Counted from the stretch's first letter, positions 27,040 to 36,336 are shown. The stretch is 64,000 bases of DNA from JANQPX01 sp039197065 (GCA_039197065.1 JBCCUL010000003.1:14436-78435); one strand, 5' to 3'. Numbers and translations: made by a program. Notes: a model not told the origin generated them from the letters alone.

Positions 27040-27771
27040 ATGCAAGGAGAGCCATCGCCGCTTGTCCTCATCACCAGGCCTGAAAGCGCTGCTCTCCCGC
27101 TGAAGCGCAAACTCGAGGCGAGGGGCTATGCCACGATCGTCGAGCCGCTCCTGACCATCGAGCATCTGCGCCGATTGCCGCCTTTGTCGAAGTGGGTGCA
27201 GGCGCTGGCGCTCACCAGCGTCAACGCGGTGCCGGCGCTCTCCGACGAGGCGAAGCGGCTGCCGATCTTTACCGTGGGCAAAGCGACGGCCGAGGCGGCG
27301 CGGCAGGCAGGCTGCAGCGAGGTGATCGCCGGCGACGGCGATGGGGGCGCGCTTGCCGGCCTGATCAGCGAGCATTGTGATGTTAAAGACGGTGCCATTC
27401 TCCATGTCTCAGGCGAGATCGTGCGTGATGGCCTTGATCAAGGTCTTAAGGAGCAGGGGTTCGAGGTCCGGCGGGAGATGGTTTATCGCGCCTTGGCCAG
27501 TGGCGGATTCTCGAACGAACTCTCTAAAGTCTGGCGCGGGCGCGAGGTTGCGGCGGTCCTTCTTTTTTCGCCGCGAACGGCGGAAATTTTGGTCCGTCTC
27601 CTCAACGACGCACAGCTTTCACGTTATGTTGACAGGACGGTGGCAATATGCGTCAGTGAAGCAACTGCCACGCCTTGTCGAACCCTCGACTGGAGGACCG
27701 TTGTTCTGGCGGCGCAACCCAATCAAGACGCGCTGATAAGAGCATTGGAAGGCAGTATTAGGATATGCTAG
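27040..27771 (+). CDS. hemD: uroporphyrinogen-III synthase
   Basis: About 243 residues in the HemD fold. It begins LVLITRPESAALPLKRKLEA and includes ALALTSVNAVPAL and AVLLFSPRTAEILVRLL, the two-lobed signature. It closes hydroxymethylbilane into uroporphyrinogen III. The family diverges strongly, so position directly after hemC is part of the evidence. ATG 27040 is five bases after hemC; an apparent upstream extension is only an open shadow frame over hemC. Confidence 0.9.
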   Translation: MQGEPSPLVLITRPESAALPLKRKLEARGYATIVEPLLTIEHLRRLPPLSKWVQALALTSVNAVPALSDEAKRLPIFTVGKATAEAARQAGCSEVIAGDGDGGALAGLISEHCDVKDGAILHVSGEIVRDGLDQGLKEQGFEVRREMVYRALASGGFSNELSKVWRGREVAAVLLFSPRTAEILVRLLNDAQLSRYVDRTVAICVSEATATPCRTLDWRTVVLAAQPNQDALIRALEGSIRIC

Positions 27772-27853
27772 GTCTTTTGAAATTGGGTGCCGTTGCAGCG
27801 ACATCGAGCACTCTTTCTCTGTCATGGAAGCAAGATCGAATAGAGGGGCTCTG

Positions 27854-29455
27854 ATGGCGCGCAATCAAGGCAAGCGGCCAGGCGCCGCTAAGGGATCGTC
27901 GTCCCCGAGCCAAGCTCAGGCCCGGGATGCCGGAACCCAGGCAAACAAGGCTGCAGATGGTAAAACCGATGCTGCCTCGTCTGGCGGCGGCCAATCGTCT
28001 GGCGGCCAGGCGACATCGAATGCGCCCCCGGCGGCGAGTAAGGCCATTGCCGCCAAGATAGAAAAAACGGGCTCAGGTTCAGCGACCGCAGCTGGCGCAG
28101 CGAAGGCATCTGGCGAGGCCTCGAAGGTCACGTCGTCGGTTGCGACCACAGCGGCGACGAGCACGTCGGTAGTTGCGGCTAAAGCTTCGAGCACCGAGAC
28201 CGACCGTTCAAAGGGTGCCAGCTCCGCGACGGCGTCGTCGTCTCGAACCACACCCTCTTCTCCGGCGACGACCGGCAAAACGGCGTCGGGCGGTGGAAGC
28301 CAAAGCGGTGCTGCGTCATCGAATGGCGGGAGCGGCGGCTTCTGGCCGGGCGTGGTCGGCGGCGTGATCGGTGGTGCGGCGACCGCGCTTGCAGCATCGC
28401 TGTTCTGGGTGGGCGGTGATGATGCCGCGACAAACGCACTTGAGAGCCGTCTTGCCGCCGCCGAGCAGCAGGTGGGTGAGATCGGTGGTCTCAATGATCG
28501 TCTGGCCGCCATCGAAGCGGCGCCGTCCGGTGCCGCGGAGGACGGCGGCATGGCGGCGCGTATCGATGATCTGGAAGCCAGGCTTGCCGAAATAGGCGGC
28601 GCAGCACCGGGCGGAGAGCCAGGAGAGGGTGTTGGTGAGGAGATCAACGAACGCTTGGCGTCGCTCGAACAGCAGTTTCAGGCGCTCGCCTCAGAGGTGC
28701 AGACTGCCGGGCAAACGCAAGCCGCCAACGCGCAGGCGCTGACCAGCCTCGAATCTGCGCTGCCGACGCTCGAGGAAACGCTGGCCGCCACCGGCGTAAG
28801 CCTCGGAGAGGCGAGCGAGCAGACCAGTGCGCTCAGCCAGACCGTCGACTCGCTGAACGGCAACATCGAGACGCTGACGACGAGGGTAGGCGAGGCGGAA
28901 AGCCGCCTTGATTATCTCGGCGGTGAGTATCAGCGAGGGGCTGCGATGATCGTCGCGATCGGCGACATCAATCAGGCGGTCACCAGCGCCGAACCCTTCG
29001 ATAATTCTCTTGAAACCTTGAAGTCGCTGGTAAGCGCCGACTCGCCGATTGGCGGGACGCTTTCGATTCTGGAGCCCATGGCCGCCGGCGGCGTGCCGAC
29101 GCTGGGTGATCTTAAGAGCGCGTTCGGCGAGATGGCGAGCAGTGTGCTGCTGGCTGAAGAAGGTGACCAATCGCTCACCGATCAGGTCAGTGACAATGTC
29201 TTTGGCATCTTCAACATGCGACCGGCCGGCGCCGATGTCGAAGGCAGCGGCAGCCGCTCTATACTGGCGCGTGCCCAGTCCAAACTATCCGCCGACGATC
29301 TTAACGGTGCGATTGGCGAACTGACCGGTCTCGAAGGACCCGCTGCCGAGAAAGCTGCCGTTTGGACTGACCGTGCGAACGCGAAACTGGCGGCGGAAGC
29401 AGCGGTCGTGGACCTTCGGGTCCACGCGCAGGCCTTGGTTGCCAAGGGCTCATGA
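27854..29455 (+). CDS. mitofilin/Mic60-like inner-membrane protein
   Basis: About 533 residues. The first 160 are low-complexity and Ala/Ser/Thr-rich. One TM helix follows (VVGGVIGGAATALAASLFWV), then a long coiled coil and a helical C-terminal mitofilin domain. Alphaproteobacterial Mic60 homologues are known between hemD and hemY, shape intracytoplasmic membranes and contact outer-membrane proteins; this gene has that place and architecture. ATG 27854 follows GAGGGG at ideal spacing, better than ATG 27824. Confidence 0.85.
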   Translation: MARNQGKRPGAAKGSSSPSQAQARDAGTQANKAADGKTDAASSGGGQSSGGQATSNAPPAASKAIAAKIEKTGSGSATAAGAAKASGEASKVTSSVATTAATSTSVVAAKASSTETDRSKGASSATASSSRTTPSSPATTGKTASGGGSQSGAASSNGGSGGFWPGVVGGVIGGAATALAASLFWVGGDDAATNALESRLAAAEQQVGEIGGLNDRLAAIEAAPSGAAEDGGMAARIDDLEARLAEIGGAAPGGEPGEGVGEEINERLASLEQQFQALASEVQTAGQTQAANAQALTSLESALPTLEETLAATGVSLGEASEQTSALSQTVDSLNGNIETLTTRVGEAESRLDYLGGEYQRGAAMIVAIGDINQAVTSAEPFDNSLETLKSLVSADSPIGGTLSILEPMAAGGVPTLGDLKSAFGEMASSVLLAEEGDQSLTDQVSDNVFGIFNMRPAGADVEGSGSRSILARAQSKLSADDLNGAIGELTGLEGPAAEKAAVWTDRANAKLAAEAAVVDLRVHAQALVAKGS

Positions 29456-29538
29456 GTTGACGACAGGACTAGCCGTCGGGGAGCGGCTCTGGTGAAATCG
29501 GCTGCAGACAGCGCGCAGCCAAGCATAGTGAGTAGGCC

Positions 29539-30981
29539 ATGATTCGGCTCATCGTCTTTCTGATTGTCGCCATTGCCGCCGCCTGGGCAGCCGTTTGGCT
29601 CGCCGATAATCCTGGCGAGGTTCAGATCACCGAGCCCTGGGGTGGCAACTCGTTTAGCCCGCCATTCGGAATCTTCGTCTTGGGTATCTTCCTGGTGGGT
29701 GCCGCTTCCGCCTTGCTCTACCAGGCTTACCGGACCGTGGTCACTGCGCCGAAGAAGATCGGCAGATATCGCCGTCAGCGCAAAAAGGAGCGCGGCTATG
29801 AGGAGCTGGCCACAGGGCTGGTGGCCGCGGCCGCTGGCGATGTCAGCGGCGCCAAGGCGTCGACCCGACGGGCGGAGAAGCTTCTGGACAAGGCGCCGAC
29901 CACTCTTCTGCTAGGCGCCCGCTCGGCGCAGCTCGACGGCAATGACGGTGAAGCGCGCGGCAAGTTCAAGGAAATGCTGCAGCACAAGGAGACGGAGTTC
30001 CTGGGCCTGCGTGGTCTCCTGGCGCAGGCGATCAAGGATGGCGATCGCGAAGAGGCTATCAAGCTTGCCAAGAAGGCCTATCTTCGACGCCCGAACACGC
30101 CCTGGGTGCTGACCACCCTTTTCGAGCTGCAGACCGAGGGCGGCGAATGGCGAGACGCCATGGCGACGGTCAACGATATGGCCAGGCAGAAGCTGATCAA
30201 CGCCGAAACCGCCAATCGCCACCGCGCGATCCTCCTCCATCTTCAAGCCGAGAAAAAGGACGAGGAGGGCCGTTATCAGGAAGCCTTCGATAACGCCAAG
30301 AAGGCGCATAAGCTTCTTCCCAGCCTTGCCCCAATTGCGGTCAACGCCGCCAAGCTCGCGGTCAAAACCGAGCGCCATCGTCTCGCCCGCAAGCTCCTCG
30401 AAACATCATGGAAGGCGGCGCCGCATCCGGCGCTGGCGCGTGCCCTTGCCAGTCAAAACGTCGATCAGTCCCCGACAGACCGCTATCGGACCATCGAGCG
30501 CCTGCACCATCTCAACCCAAGCAGCCTTGAAGGTGAGATGGCGCTCGCCGAACAAGCGGTCGCTGCCGAACAGTGGCCCGCGGCGCGAGAGGCCTTGGAG
30601 CGCGCCGTGAAGCTCGGCCCGACCGCCTCGGTCTTTCGCATGTTCGCCGATGTCGAACGAGCGACGAGCGGCAATGCCGACAAGGTCCAGGGATGGCTGG
30701 CCAAAGCGGTGGACGCCCCTTCCGATCCGACCTGGCTCTGTAAGGCGACCGGCGAAACGCGTCCGCGCTGGTCAGCCTTCGGTCCGGACGGCAAATTCGA
30801 CAGCCTGCGCTGGGGTTCGCCGCCGACCATCGTGCCCATGCTGAACGCCGATGCGCCGGCCGAGCTGATCCTGCCGGACACCACACGGAACGTACCCGCA
30901 CGCAGCGAGAACGACGAGATTTCGGTCGCCCCAAGCCGTCCGAAGCCCCCGGCTGAAGAAGGCAAGGTTGACGCCGCCTAA
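29539..30981 (+). CDS. hemY: heme biosynthesis-associated TPR protein HemY
   Basis: A 480-residue protein. Two N-terminal TM helices (LIVFLIVAIAAAWAAVWLAD, then FGIFVLGIFLVGAASALLYQ) form the HemY_N domain, followed by TPR-type helices. The C-terminus has the conserved region SDPTWLCKATGETRPRW. It is a membrane scaffold associated with tetrapyrrole synthesis, not the protoporphyrinogen oxidase also called HemY. Last gene of the hemC-hemD-mic60-hemY run. Confidence 0.9.
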   Translation: MIRLIVFLIVAIAAAWAAVWLADNPGEVQITEPWGGNSFSPPFGIFVLGIFLVGAASALLYQAYRTVVTAPKKIGRYRRQRKKERGYEELATGLVAAAAGDVSGAKASTRRAEKLLDKAPTTLLLGARSAQLDGNDGEARGKFKEMLQHKETEFLGLRGLLAQAIKDGDREEAIKLAKKAYLRRPNTPWVLTTLFELQTEGGEWRDAMATVNDMARQKLINAETANRHRAILLHLQAEKKDEEGRYQEAFDNAKKAHKLLPSLAPIAVNAAKLAVKTERHRLARKLLETSWKAAPHPALARALASQNVDQSPTDRYRTIERLHHLNPSSLEGEMALAEQAVAAEQWPAAREALERAVKLGPTASVFRMFADVERATSGNADKVQGWLAKAVDAPSDPTWLCKATGETRPRWSAFGPDGKFDSLRWGSPPTIVPMLNADAPAELILPDTTRNVPARSENDEISVAPSRPKPPAEEGKVDAA

Positions 30982-31013
30982 CACCCTCGCTAGCGTGCGA
31001 GCGCTTGATCTAT

Positions 31014-31088
31014 GCCGAAGTAGCTCAGGGGTAGAGCGGCTGATTCGTAATCAGTAGGTCGGAGGTTCAATTCCTCTCTTCGGCACCA
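31014..31088 (+). tRNA. tRNA-Thr(CGT)
   Basis: The acceptor stem GCCGAAG pairs with CTTCGGC. The D-arm, the anticodon stem-loop GCTGA-TTCGTAA-TCAGT, and the T-arm GGAGG-TTCAATT-CCTCT are all present. The anticodon CGT reads the threonine codon ACG. The CCA end is encoded (31086-31088). Its 3' half is duplicated at 59087, making it the integration site of the island that follows. Confidence 0.95.
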
Positions 31089-31109
31089 TATTTTTCAATG
31101 GGTTAGATC
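31042..31109 (+). repeat. left attachment site (attL), tRNA-Thr 3' half
   Basis: It runs from the anticodon arm through the tRNA end and 24 bases beyond. It is identical to 59087-59154 except for G at 31100 versus A at 59145. The left copy completes a functional tRNA. Confidence 0.93.
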
Positions 31110-31135
31110 AATTCTGACATTTTAGCTCAGAGCCA

Positions 31136-31154
31136 GGTAAGCACAAGGTAAGCA
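31136..31154 (+). repeat. paired GGTAAGCA motifs inside attL
   Basis: GGTAAGCA occurs at 31136-31143 and 31147-31154, one helical turn (11 bp) apart. The same pair with the same spacing is at 58939-58957, and a GGGAAGC variant pair is at 59182-59200. Spacing and position suggest arm-type recombinase binding sites. Confidence 0.6.
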
Positions 31155-31223
31155 ACAGAGCGCCGAAACAGGCCAGTTCTAGAGAGCGCAAGGCGACAAT
31201 CTCCCGCAGTGGGAGGCGCTTGC

Positions 31224-32003
31224 ATGGGACATCATAGGCTGGGAAGGCTCCCGGCTTCGAAGCTATGGCGGCAGGTCGTCAGCGAGCTGGGCTCGGGCGC
31301 TGATCTGAATGCGGTCGCCGCAGCGGTTGCGAAAGCGGCGGAGAGCAATCTCAAAAGCGCTTCTGGCGATCCCGCTTTCCTCCATGCCTTCTGGCTGCTG
31401 ACCCAGATACCTCTGGCTGCTCGTGGGCCCGACTTCGTTGGCGATCTCAGACGTCTCGACGTCGATGTTCCCGACGGTCCACACCTGTTCGACGTTACTG
31501 CTGCTCTCTCCGAATCCGTAGACGCCCATTCGCGAGGCCAGCCGGGTCGCACGGATCTTGGCGAGATGGCGAAATTGGCGGCCGTCGAAACGCTCAGCAC
31601 CATGGTTGGGCGAGATCTTCCTTCCCTATTTTCGCCTTCACCGGACGAAGTTCGGAAGTCGATTGGGCGCTTTGCAAGCGGTGACAATTTCAGCAAGCTT
31701 GCACGGGATTTTTTTGCGGGACTGACGCAGCGCAGTCTTCACTATTATCTCAGTCGCGAGCTTTCAAATCACATCGGCCCGGGCGATCGGTTTGCGGACG
31801 ATGGCCAGCAGGTTGCCTTCAATCAGGCGCTTGATCGGCATTGTCGCGAGGTCTCTCGAATCATCGAGACTTTCGCCGGCGGCTGGTATGGCAAGAATGT
31901 CTATCAGGGCGACGGTCTGACGCCCGATGATGTCCGTCGATTCGCTCCCATAGCCTTCAAGAAAATTAGGGCCGAACTCGGAAAGCGGAGCGATGTCGCG
32001 TAG
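31224..32003 (+). CDS. protein of unknown function, partner of QueC-like protein
   Basis: About 259 residues of no recognised family. It is soluble, without signal or TM segments, and mostly helical with aromatic-rich stretches (DPAFLHAFWLLTQIPLAARG, FAGGWYGKNVYQG). ATG 31224 has GGAGG seven bases upstream, better than GTG 31209. It overlaps the QueC-like gene by 11 bases, so the two are translationally coupled. It is the first gene inside the island. By position it could play the role of QatB in Qat defence systems, but I cannot show homology. Confidence 0.75.
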   Translation: MGHHRLGRLPASKLWRQVVSELGSGADLNAVAAAVAKAAESNLKSASGDPAFLHAFWLLTQIPLAARGPDFVGDLRRLDVDVPDGPHLFDVTAALSESVDAHSRGQPGRTDLGEMAKLAAVETLSTMVGRDLPSLFSPSPDEVRKSIGRFASGDNFSKLARDFFAGLTQRSLHYYLSRELSNHIGPGDRFADDGQQVAFNQALDRHCREVSRIIETFAGGWYGKNVYQGDGLTPDDVRRFAPIAFKKIRAELGKRSDVA

Positions 32004-33888
32004 CCGGCATCTGATCCTTTGCGGCGGCGCCAGCGTCAAGGATGCTGGCGAGAACATCGTGCGGCTTCAACTGAACGGTCCGGGGGCGAATGTGACTTTG
32101 CTCCTGCAGGACATCAGCAGGCGCCTGGTTGTCAACATCCCCGATGTCCTTATCGATCTCCTCGAAATCGCTGCCTATGTCTACGCAGCCGATACGGCTG
32201 TCAGCCGCGGCGGCCTCGTCAGCCGGCAGATGGGTGCCGATTGGAGACGATCGCTCGACTTCGTCATTCCTGTGCGCTGTCCGGAAGTATGGGATCAGGA
32301 ATGCCTCTCTGAGCTTCTCAGCGGAACGCTGTCCGATCTTTCGGAGGATGATTTCAGATTTCGGTTCGAGCGGTTGCAGCGCGCGCCCGTAATTGCCGAT
32401 TATCTGGAGTTTGGCGACGATGATCATGCCGGGTTTGCGCCCGACAACGTCATCCTCTTTTCTGGCGGCCTTGATTCCCTTGCCGGAACGATTGAGGCAT
32501 TGGAAAGCGGCCAGCGCTCGGTGGCGCTTGTCAGCCATCGATTCGGCGGTGCGGTCGAAAAGGCCCAAAAGGACCTCGTGGCCGACCTTCGTCAAACATT
32601 TGGCGCAGACCGGATCTTTCATGTTCCGGTGCTGGCGACTGTTGCGAATGGCGTCAGCAAAGAGGCCACACACCGGACGAGGTCGTTCCTCTTCGCAGCG
32701 CTCGGCGCCGTTCTGGCGCGGTTGTTCAGAGTCGACGACATCAAGCTTTTTGAGAACGGGATCATCAGCTTCCATCTGCCGCTGAGTCCCCAGGTGATCG
32801 GCGCCAGGGCGACGAGGACGACCCACCCAAAGGTCCTAGCCGGTTTCAAAGCGATCTTCTCGATGCTCTTTGGCAATACATTCAACGTCGACAATCCCTT
32901 CGTTTGGGACACGAAAGCCGAGATCTTGAAACGTATGGCCGAACGCGGGCATGGAGGGTTGATTCGAGACTCGAGGAGTTGCGCCCATGTTCGCGAGATG
33001 ACGAACATGCATCCCCATTGCGGGCGCTGTTCACAGTGCATCGATCGACGGTTCGCCGTTCTTGCTGCAGGTCTCGCTGATCAGGATCCTGAGGAGGCAT
33101 ACAAGGTCCAGCTTTTTACCGACCCGCGACCTGAGGGCCCAGAGCGCGAGCTTACGCTTGGCTATGTCCGGACTCGCGCCGACATCGAGCGTATGGAAGA
33201 TGTCGCTTTCTTCGCGCACTATGGCGAAATCGGCCGAGCCCTACGTCACTTCCCGATCTCCGCCGACGAAACCGCCAGACGCATTCTCGATCTGCATCGA
33301 CGACACGCAGTAGAAGTCGGCGGTGTCGTTGAGCGTGAGATCCAAGGCAGAGCCTCAGCGCTGCGCCATGGCGATCTGCCCGATGATTGTCTGCTCGTTC
33401 TGATTGCCGGCAAGCACGCTTCAAGCCCTTATAGTGACCAGCCGGAAAACCCCGCGCACGGCCAGTCCCGCCTGGAGCCGCCGGGAAAACCGCTGAACAT
33501 TCAGATGGCCATCGATCATGGCAATCGAAACGTGATCTTTGAACATTGGGGAAAGTTGGGCGGAGCGAACGCAGCCTTGCTGACCACCCTCGCAGACAAG
33601 CATGCTGCCGCGATCGATAAGCGGCGATTATCGGAGAATTTTCCATTTGTCGCATCCGCGGACCTGGCCGAGACGTTGGGCTATGATGGTGACGAGCCCC
33701 TGCGGAAATGTGTTCAACGATGCCGAAAAAAGATTGCCGCCATGGCGAAGCAAAAGGGCATGGCGCTTCAAGACCCATGGGCCGTGATCGAAAACCTTCC
33801 CAGACACGGCTATCGGCTCAATCCGGTCAACGTCCGCCTTGTGGCGGTTGACGAGTTGAAGCCGAAGCGCCTCAAGGCATCGGCATAG
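31993..33888 (+). CDS. QueC-like PP-loop protein (QatC-like) with winged-helix-like C-terminal domain
   Basis: A 631-residue protein in three parts. Residues 1-150 are a helical N-terminus of the kind seen in QatC-type proteins (YVYAADTAVSRGG). Residues 150-400 are a QueC-like domain with PP-loop SGGLDS (157-162) and a four-cysteine zinc site (Cys330, Cys343, Cys346, Cys349; CGRCSQC). The C-terminal 110 residues end with LRKCVQRCRKKI and IENLPRHGYRLNP, like OmpR-type winged helices. QueC makes the preQ0 nitrile; QueC-like proteins in Qat and type IV CBASS defence are not tRNA-modification enzymes. No other queuosine gene is nearby, so a defence role is inferred. Confidence 0.85.
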   Translation: MSRSRHLILCGGASVKDAGENIVRLQLNGPGANVTLLLQDISRRLVVNIPDVLIDLLEIAAYVYAADTAVSRGGLVSRQMGADWRRSLDFVIPVRCPEVWDQECLSELLSGTLSDLSEDDFRFRFERLQRAPVIADYLEFGDDDHAGFAPDNVILFSGGLDSLAGTIEALESGQRSVALVSHRFGGAVEKAQKDLVADLRQTFGADRIFHVPVLATVANGVSKEATHRTRSFLFAALGAVLARLFRVDDIKLFENGIISFHLPLSPQVIGARATRTTHPKVLAGFKAIFSMLFGNTFNVDNPFVWDTKAEILKRMAERGHGGLIRDSRSCAHVREMTNMHPHCGRCSQCIDRRFAVLAAGLADQDPEEAYKVQLFTDPRPEGPERELTLGYVRTRADIERMEDVAFFAHYGEIGRALRHFPISADETARRILDLHRRHAVEVGGVVEREIQGRASALRHGDLPDDCLLVLIAGKHASSPYSDQPENPAHGQSRLEPPGKPLNIQMAIDHGNRNVIFEHWGKLGGANAALLTTLADKHAAAIDKRRLSENFPFVASADLAETLGYDGDEPLRKCVQRCRKKIAAMAKQKGMALQDPWAVIENLPRHGYRLNPVNVRLVAVDELKPKRLKASA

Positions 33889-33960
33889 CCACTAGACAAT
33901 TGATCGGGTGAAGCGCCAGATTATTGCATTCAGCCCGTACGGCGTTACACTCTGCGAACG

Positions 33961-34084
33961 TTCTTTGACAGCCGAATAGGAAGGTGATTCCCGGTCCAAA
34001 ATTCTACAAACTTTCTTGTAGAATATAGTCTTGGAATGGAACTTTTTATCCGATTGAAAAGCATGGATAAAAAAAGGGGGTGTA
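33961..34084 (+). promoter_or_regulatory. CRISPR leader 1
   Basis: This block is nearly identical to those before arrays 2 and 3. It has TTGACA at 33965-33970, 120 bp before the first repeat. A perfect palindrome TTCTACA (34002-34008) / TGTAGAA (34017-34023) with an 8-base loop follows, then GTCTTGGAATGG, and a run of A and G just before the array. It should carry the array promoter. Confidence 0.8.
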
Positions 34085-34465
34085 GTCCGAGCCGAATCCC
34101 CATCGTCAGGGGACTGAAACTCTTACGAGAAGGACGACAATGAGTGCAACGCCGTCCGAGCCGAATCCCCATCGTCAGGGGACTGAAACGCCGTGCGTGT
34201 ATCTCCCCTCTGGCCCTAGAACGTCCGAGCCGAATCCCCATCGTCAGGGGACTGAAACCTTGAGATCGATTGATGGTTTTGAGTGTTACCGTCCGAGCCG
34301 AATCCCCATCGTCAGGGGACTGAAACCTCTTCGCCGAAGCCGAGGCTATCAGAGATCCCGTCCGAGCCGAATCCCCATCGTCAGGGGACTGAAACAACAT
34401 CGGGATGCGCACCCCACCGAACCACCAGAGTCCGAGCCGAATCCCCATCGTCAGGGGACTGAAAC
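34085..34465 (+). CRISPR. CRISPR array 1, 6 repeats and 5 spacers
   Basis: Six identical 36-bp repeats start at 34085, 34154, 34223, 34291, 34360 and 34430. Each begins GTCCGAGCCGAATCCCC and ends AGGGGACTGAAAC. Spacers are 32-34 bp. The CCCC/GGGG core can form a short crRNA hairpin and the GAAAC end is typical of Cas6-processed repeats. The leader lies at the left. No spacer source can be assigned from this window. Confidence 0.98.
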
Positions 34466-34680
34466 GGCTTAAATTCTGTGTTCGGAATGAGAAATGAGTG
34501 TGGGCGGGTTCTCATCCTCGCGACGGATTTGCAGCATGTTGTTGCAGCCGGGATGAGTGTGGTGCAGACCTACCATTGATGTCGGGTGGATAGGCATCGC
34601 TACCCCTTCTTGGCGTCGCTGAATCCGGCGATACAGCACCTGCTTCGATCGCAGCCAAATGCTTGAGTTCCTAGATTCAG

Positions 34681-35622
34681 ATGATCAACGATCGTGCCAT
34701 CGAGTTGCCGGTTGCGGTTTTCAGGCTGACTTTTGAGGCCCGCGGCGACGTAAGGTTACCGCCATTCGTGCCGAGCTTCTGGCGAGGCGTGCTCGGGCCT
34801 GCCTTCCAGGCGTTGGACCAAACCAGAAGCCTGGCGAAGGACGGTCTCTTCGATCGCTATTTTGGCAAAAGCTCGACGGCCTGGATGCCCAGACCCTTTG
34901 TCATTCGCGGACCCGTCAGCAAAGCGTGGCATGTCTACAGGTCGGAGCAGAGGTTCGGGGTCGAGCTGGTACTGATCGGGCCGGCGCTTGACGATGCGTC
35001 ATCCTTCGTCGAAGCTTTTGTCCTGGCCGGACAGCGAGGCCTCGGGACCTATCGGCAAAAAGCGTCGCTGGTCGCGCTGGAAGTGGTAGCACCTCATGTG
35101 CAGGACTGGATCGATCTCGATCCGACACCGAACAGCGTTCTCGAAGCACCGGCCTTCACGCCATTTCCGATTTTGCCTCCCAGTGACATGGTCATGATGG
35201 ATTTCCGAAGCCCCCTCACCATCCGTCGCGACAAGAAGCTTCTCGGACCCGGAGAAATCGATGCCGGTACGCTCTTGTCACGTCTCGTCCATCGGGTGCA
35301 GGACCTGGCTTTGTTGAACAAAACCGGGATTTCGAAACAAGCCTTTGATCGGATGGCGTCTGCCTGTCATCGGGTGAAGACGATGAAGTCGACGCTTCGG
35401 TATGCCGAGCGCGGCCGTGTGCAGAAAAAGAGGCGCGCAGAGGATCCTGAGGGTGAAGCCTATCTCGATGGCTGTGTCGGCCGGGTTCTTCTGAACATGC
35501 AAGCATCGCCGGAGCTGTGGCCGTGGGTCGTCATGGCGCCATGGCTCCACATCGGGCGCAACGCGACGATGGGAGGCGGACGCGTCGTCCTCGCCAATCT
35601 GGAAGGGGAGATCATTGGCTGA
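34681..35622 (+). CDS. cas6: CRISPR-associated endoribonuclease Cas6 (Cas6 C-terminal-domain family)
   Basis: A 313-residue RAMP-fold protein. The C-terminal glycine-rich loop is HIGRNATMGGGRVVLANLEG, equivalent to the H-x-G-x-x-T-x-G-x-G signature of Cas6 proteins with the PF10040-type domain, and the N-terminal half carries RLPPFVPSFWRGVLGPAF. It should cleave the repeat transcript to leave the 8-nt 5' tag. It lies between arrays 1 and 2, both within its reach. No Shine-Dalgarno is obvious before ATG 34681. Confidence 0.9.
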   Translation: MINDRAIELPVAVFRLTFEARGDVRLPPFVPSFWRGVLGPAFQALDQTRSLAKDGLFDRYFGKSSTAWMPRPFVIRGPVSKAWHVYRSEQRFGVELVLIGPALDDASSFVEAFVLAGQRGLGTYRQKASLVALEVVAPHVQDWIDLDPTPNSVLEAPAFTPFPILPPSDMVMMDFRSPLTIRRDKKLLGPGEIDAGTLLSRLVHRVQDLALLNKTGISKQAFDRMASACHRVKTMKSTLRYAERGRVQKKRRAEDPEGEAYLDGCVGRVLLNMQASPELWPWVVMAPWLHIGRNATMGGGRVVLANLEGEIIG

Positions 35623-35691
35623 AGAAATCGTTGGGCGGCTCGCGCCTTAACAGAGGCTTGCGGGCACCAGCGAGCGTGCTACGCTCGGCTT

Positions 35692-35815
35692 GCTCTTTGA
35701 CAATCGAATGAGCCGATTTTCCTGGCCGAGATTCTACAAACTCTCCTGTAGAATGTAGTCTTGGAATGGAACTTTTTATCTGATTGAAAAATCACGATAA
35801 AAAAAAGGGGGCGCA
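35692..35815 (+). promoter_or_regulatory. CRISPR leader 2
   Basis: It has the same layout as leader 1: TTGACA at 35697-35702, palindrome TTCTACA (35732-35738) / TGTAGAA (35747-35753), GTCTTGGAATGG, then an A/G-rich end at the first repeat. It is 119 bp from TTGACA to the repeat. Confidence 0.8.
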
Positions 35816-36197
35816 GTCCGGGTCGATTCCCCATCGTGAGGGGACTGAAACGTTGTAGCATTTACGAGCGTGCACACAATCATAGTCCGGGTCGATTCCC
35901 CATCGTGAGGGGACTGAAACAGTTACGTCTTCTTCGGTCTCAGGAAATTCACATGTCCGGGTCGATTCCCCATCGTGAGGGGACTGAAACACCTTCTCAG
36001 ATCTTCAAGTCGGAATCAGTTATGCGGTCCGGGTCGATTCCCCATCGTGAGGGGACTGAAACTCATCCCAAGGCCTTGTTCCACTGATCGGTCGTGTCCG
36101 GGCCGAATCCCCATCGTGAGGGGACTGAAACTTAGTCTTTTTACGGTAACAACACCTAATAAGCCCGGGCCGAACCCCATCGTCAGGGGACTGAAAC
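35816..36197 (+). CRISPR. CRISPR array 2, 6 repeats and 5 spacers
   Basis: Repeats start at 35816, 35885, 35955, 36027, 36096 and 36163. The first four read GTCCGGGTCGATTCCCC then TGAGGGGACTGAAAC. The fifth has the array-3 version (GGGCCGAATCCCC). The sixth is degenerate, 35 bp, with one base lost and CAGG as in array 1. Spacers are 31-36 bp. The decayed last repeat confirms the leader is at the left. Confidence 0.98.
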
Positions 36198-36336
36198 AAG
36201 TACGCTTACAGTTAGCCCCTTGTACTGCTGCCCAGGTGGATACCCGTTCACTGCAGGACTAAATCCCCTTGTTGGCGCCAGCCCAAGGCTGATCTATGAC
36301 TGCGTCGAGTTTTTTTTATTCCGACGGGAGGAGGTC

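Noticed and set aside
31993..33888. Housekeeping queC for queuosine synthesis
   Set aside because: Far longer than QueC (about 230 residues), with extra domains at both ends, coupled to an unknown gene, and located in a mobile island.
34140..34472. Reading frames across CRISPR array 1 (both strands), and similar ones in arrays 2 and 3
   Set aside because: They are made only of repeat and spacer sequence, giving a repeated peptide.
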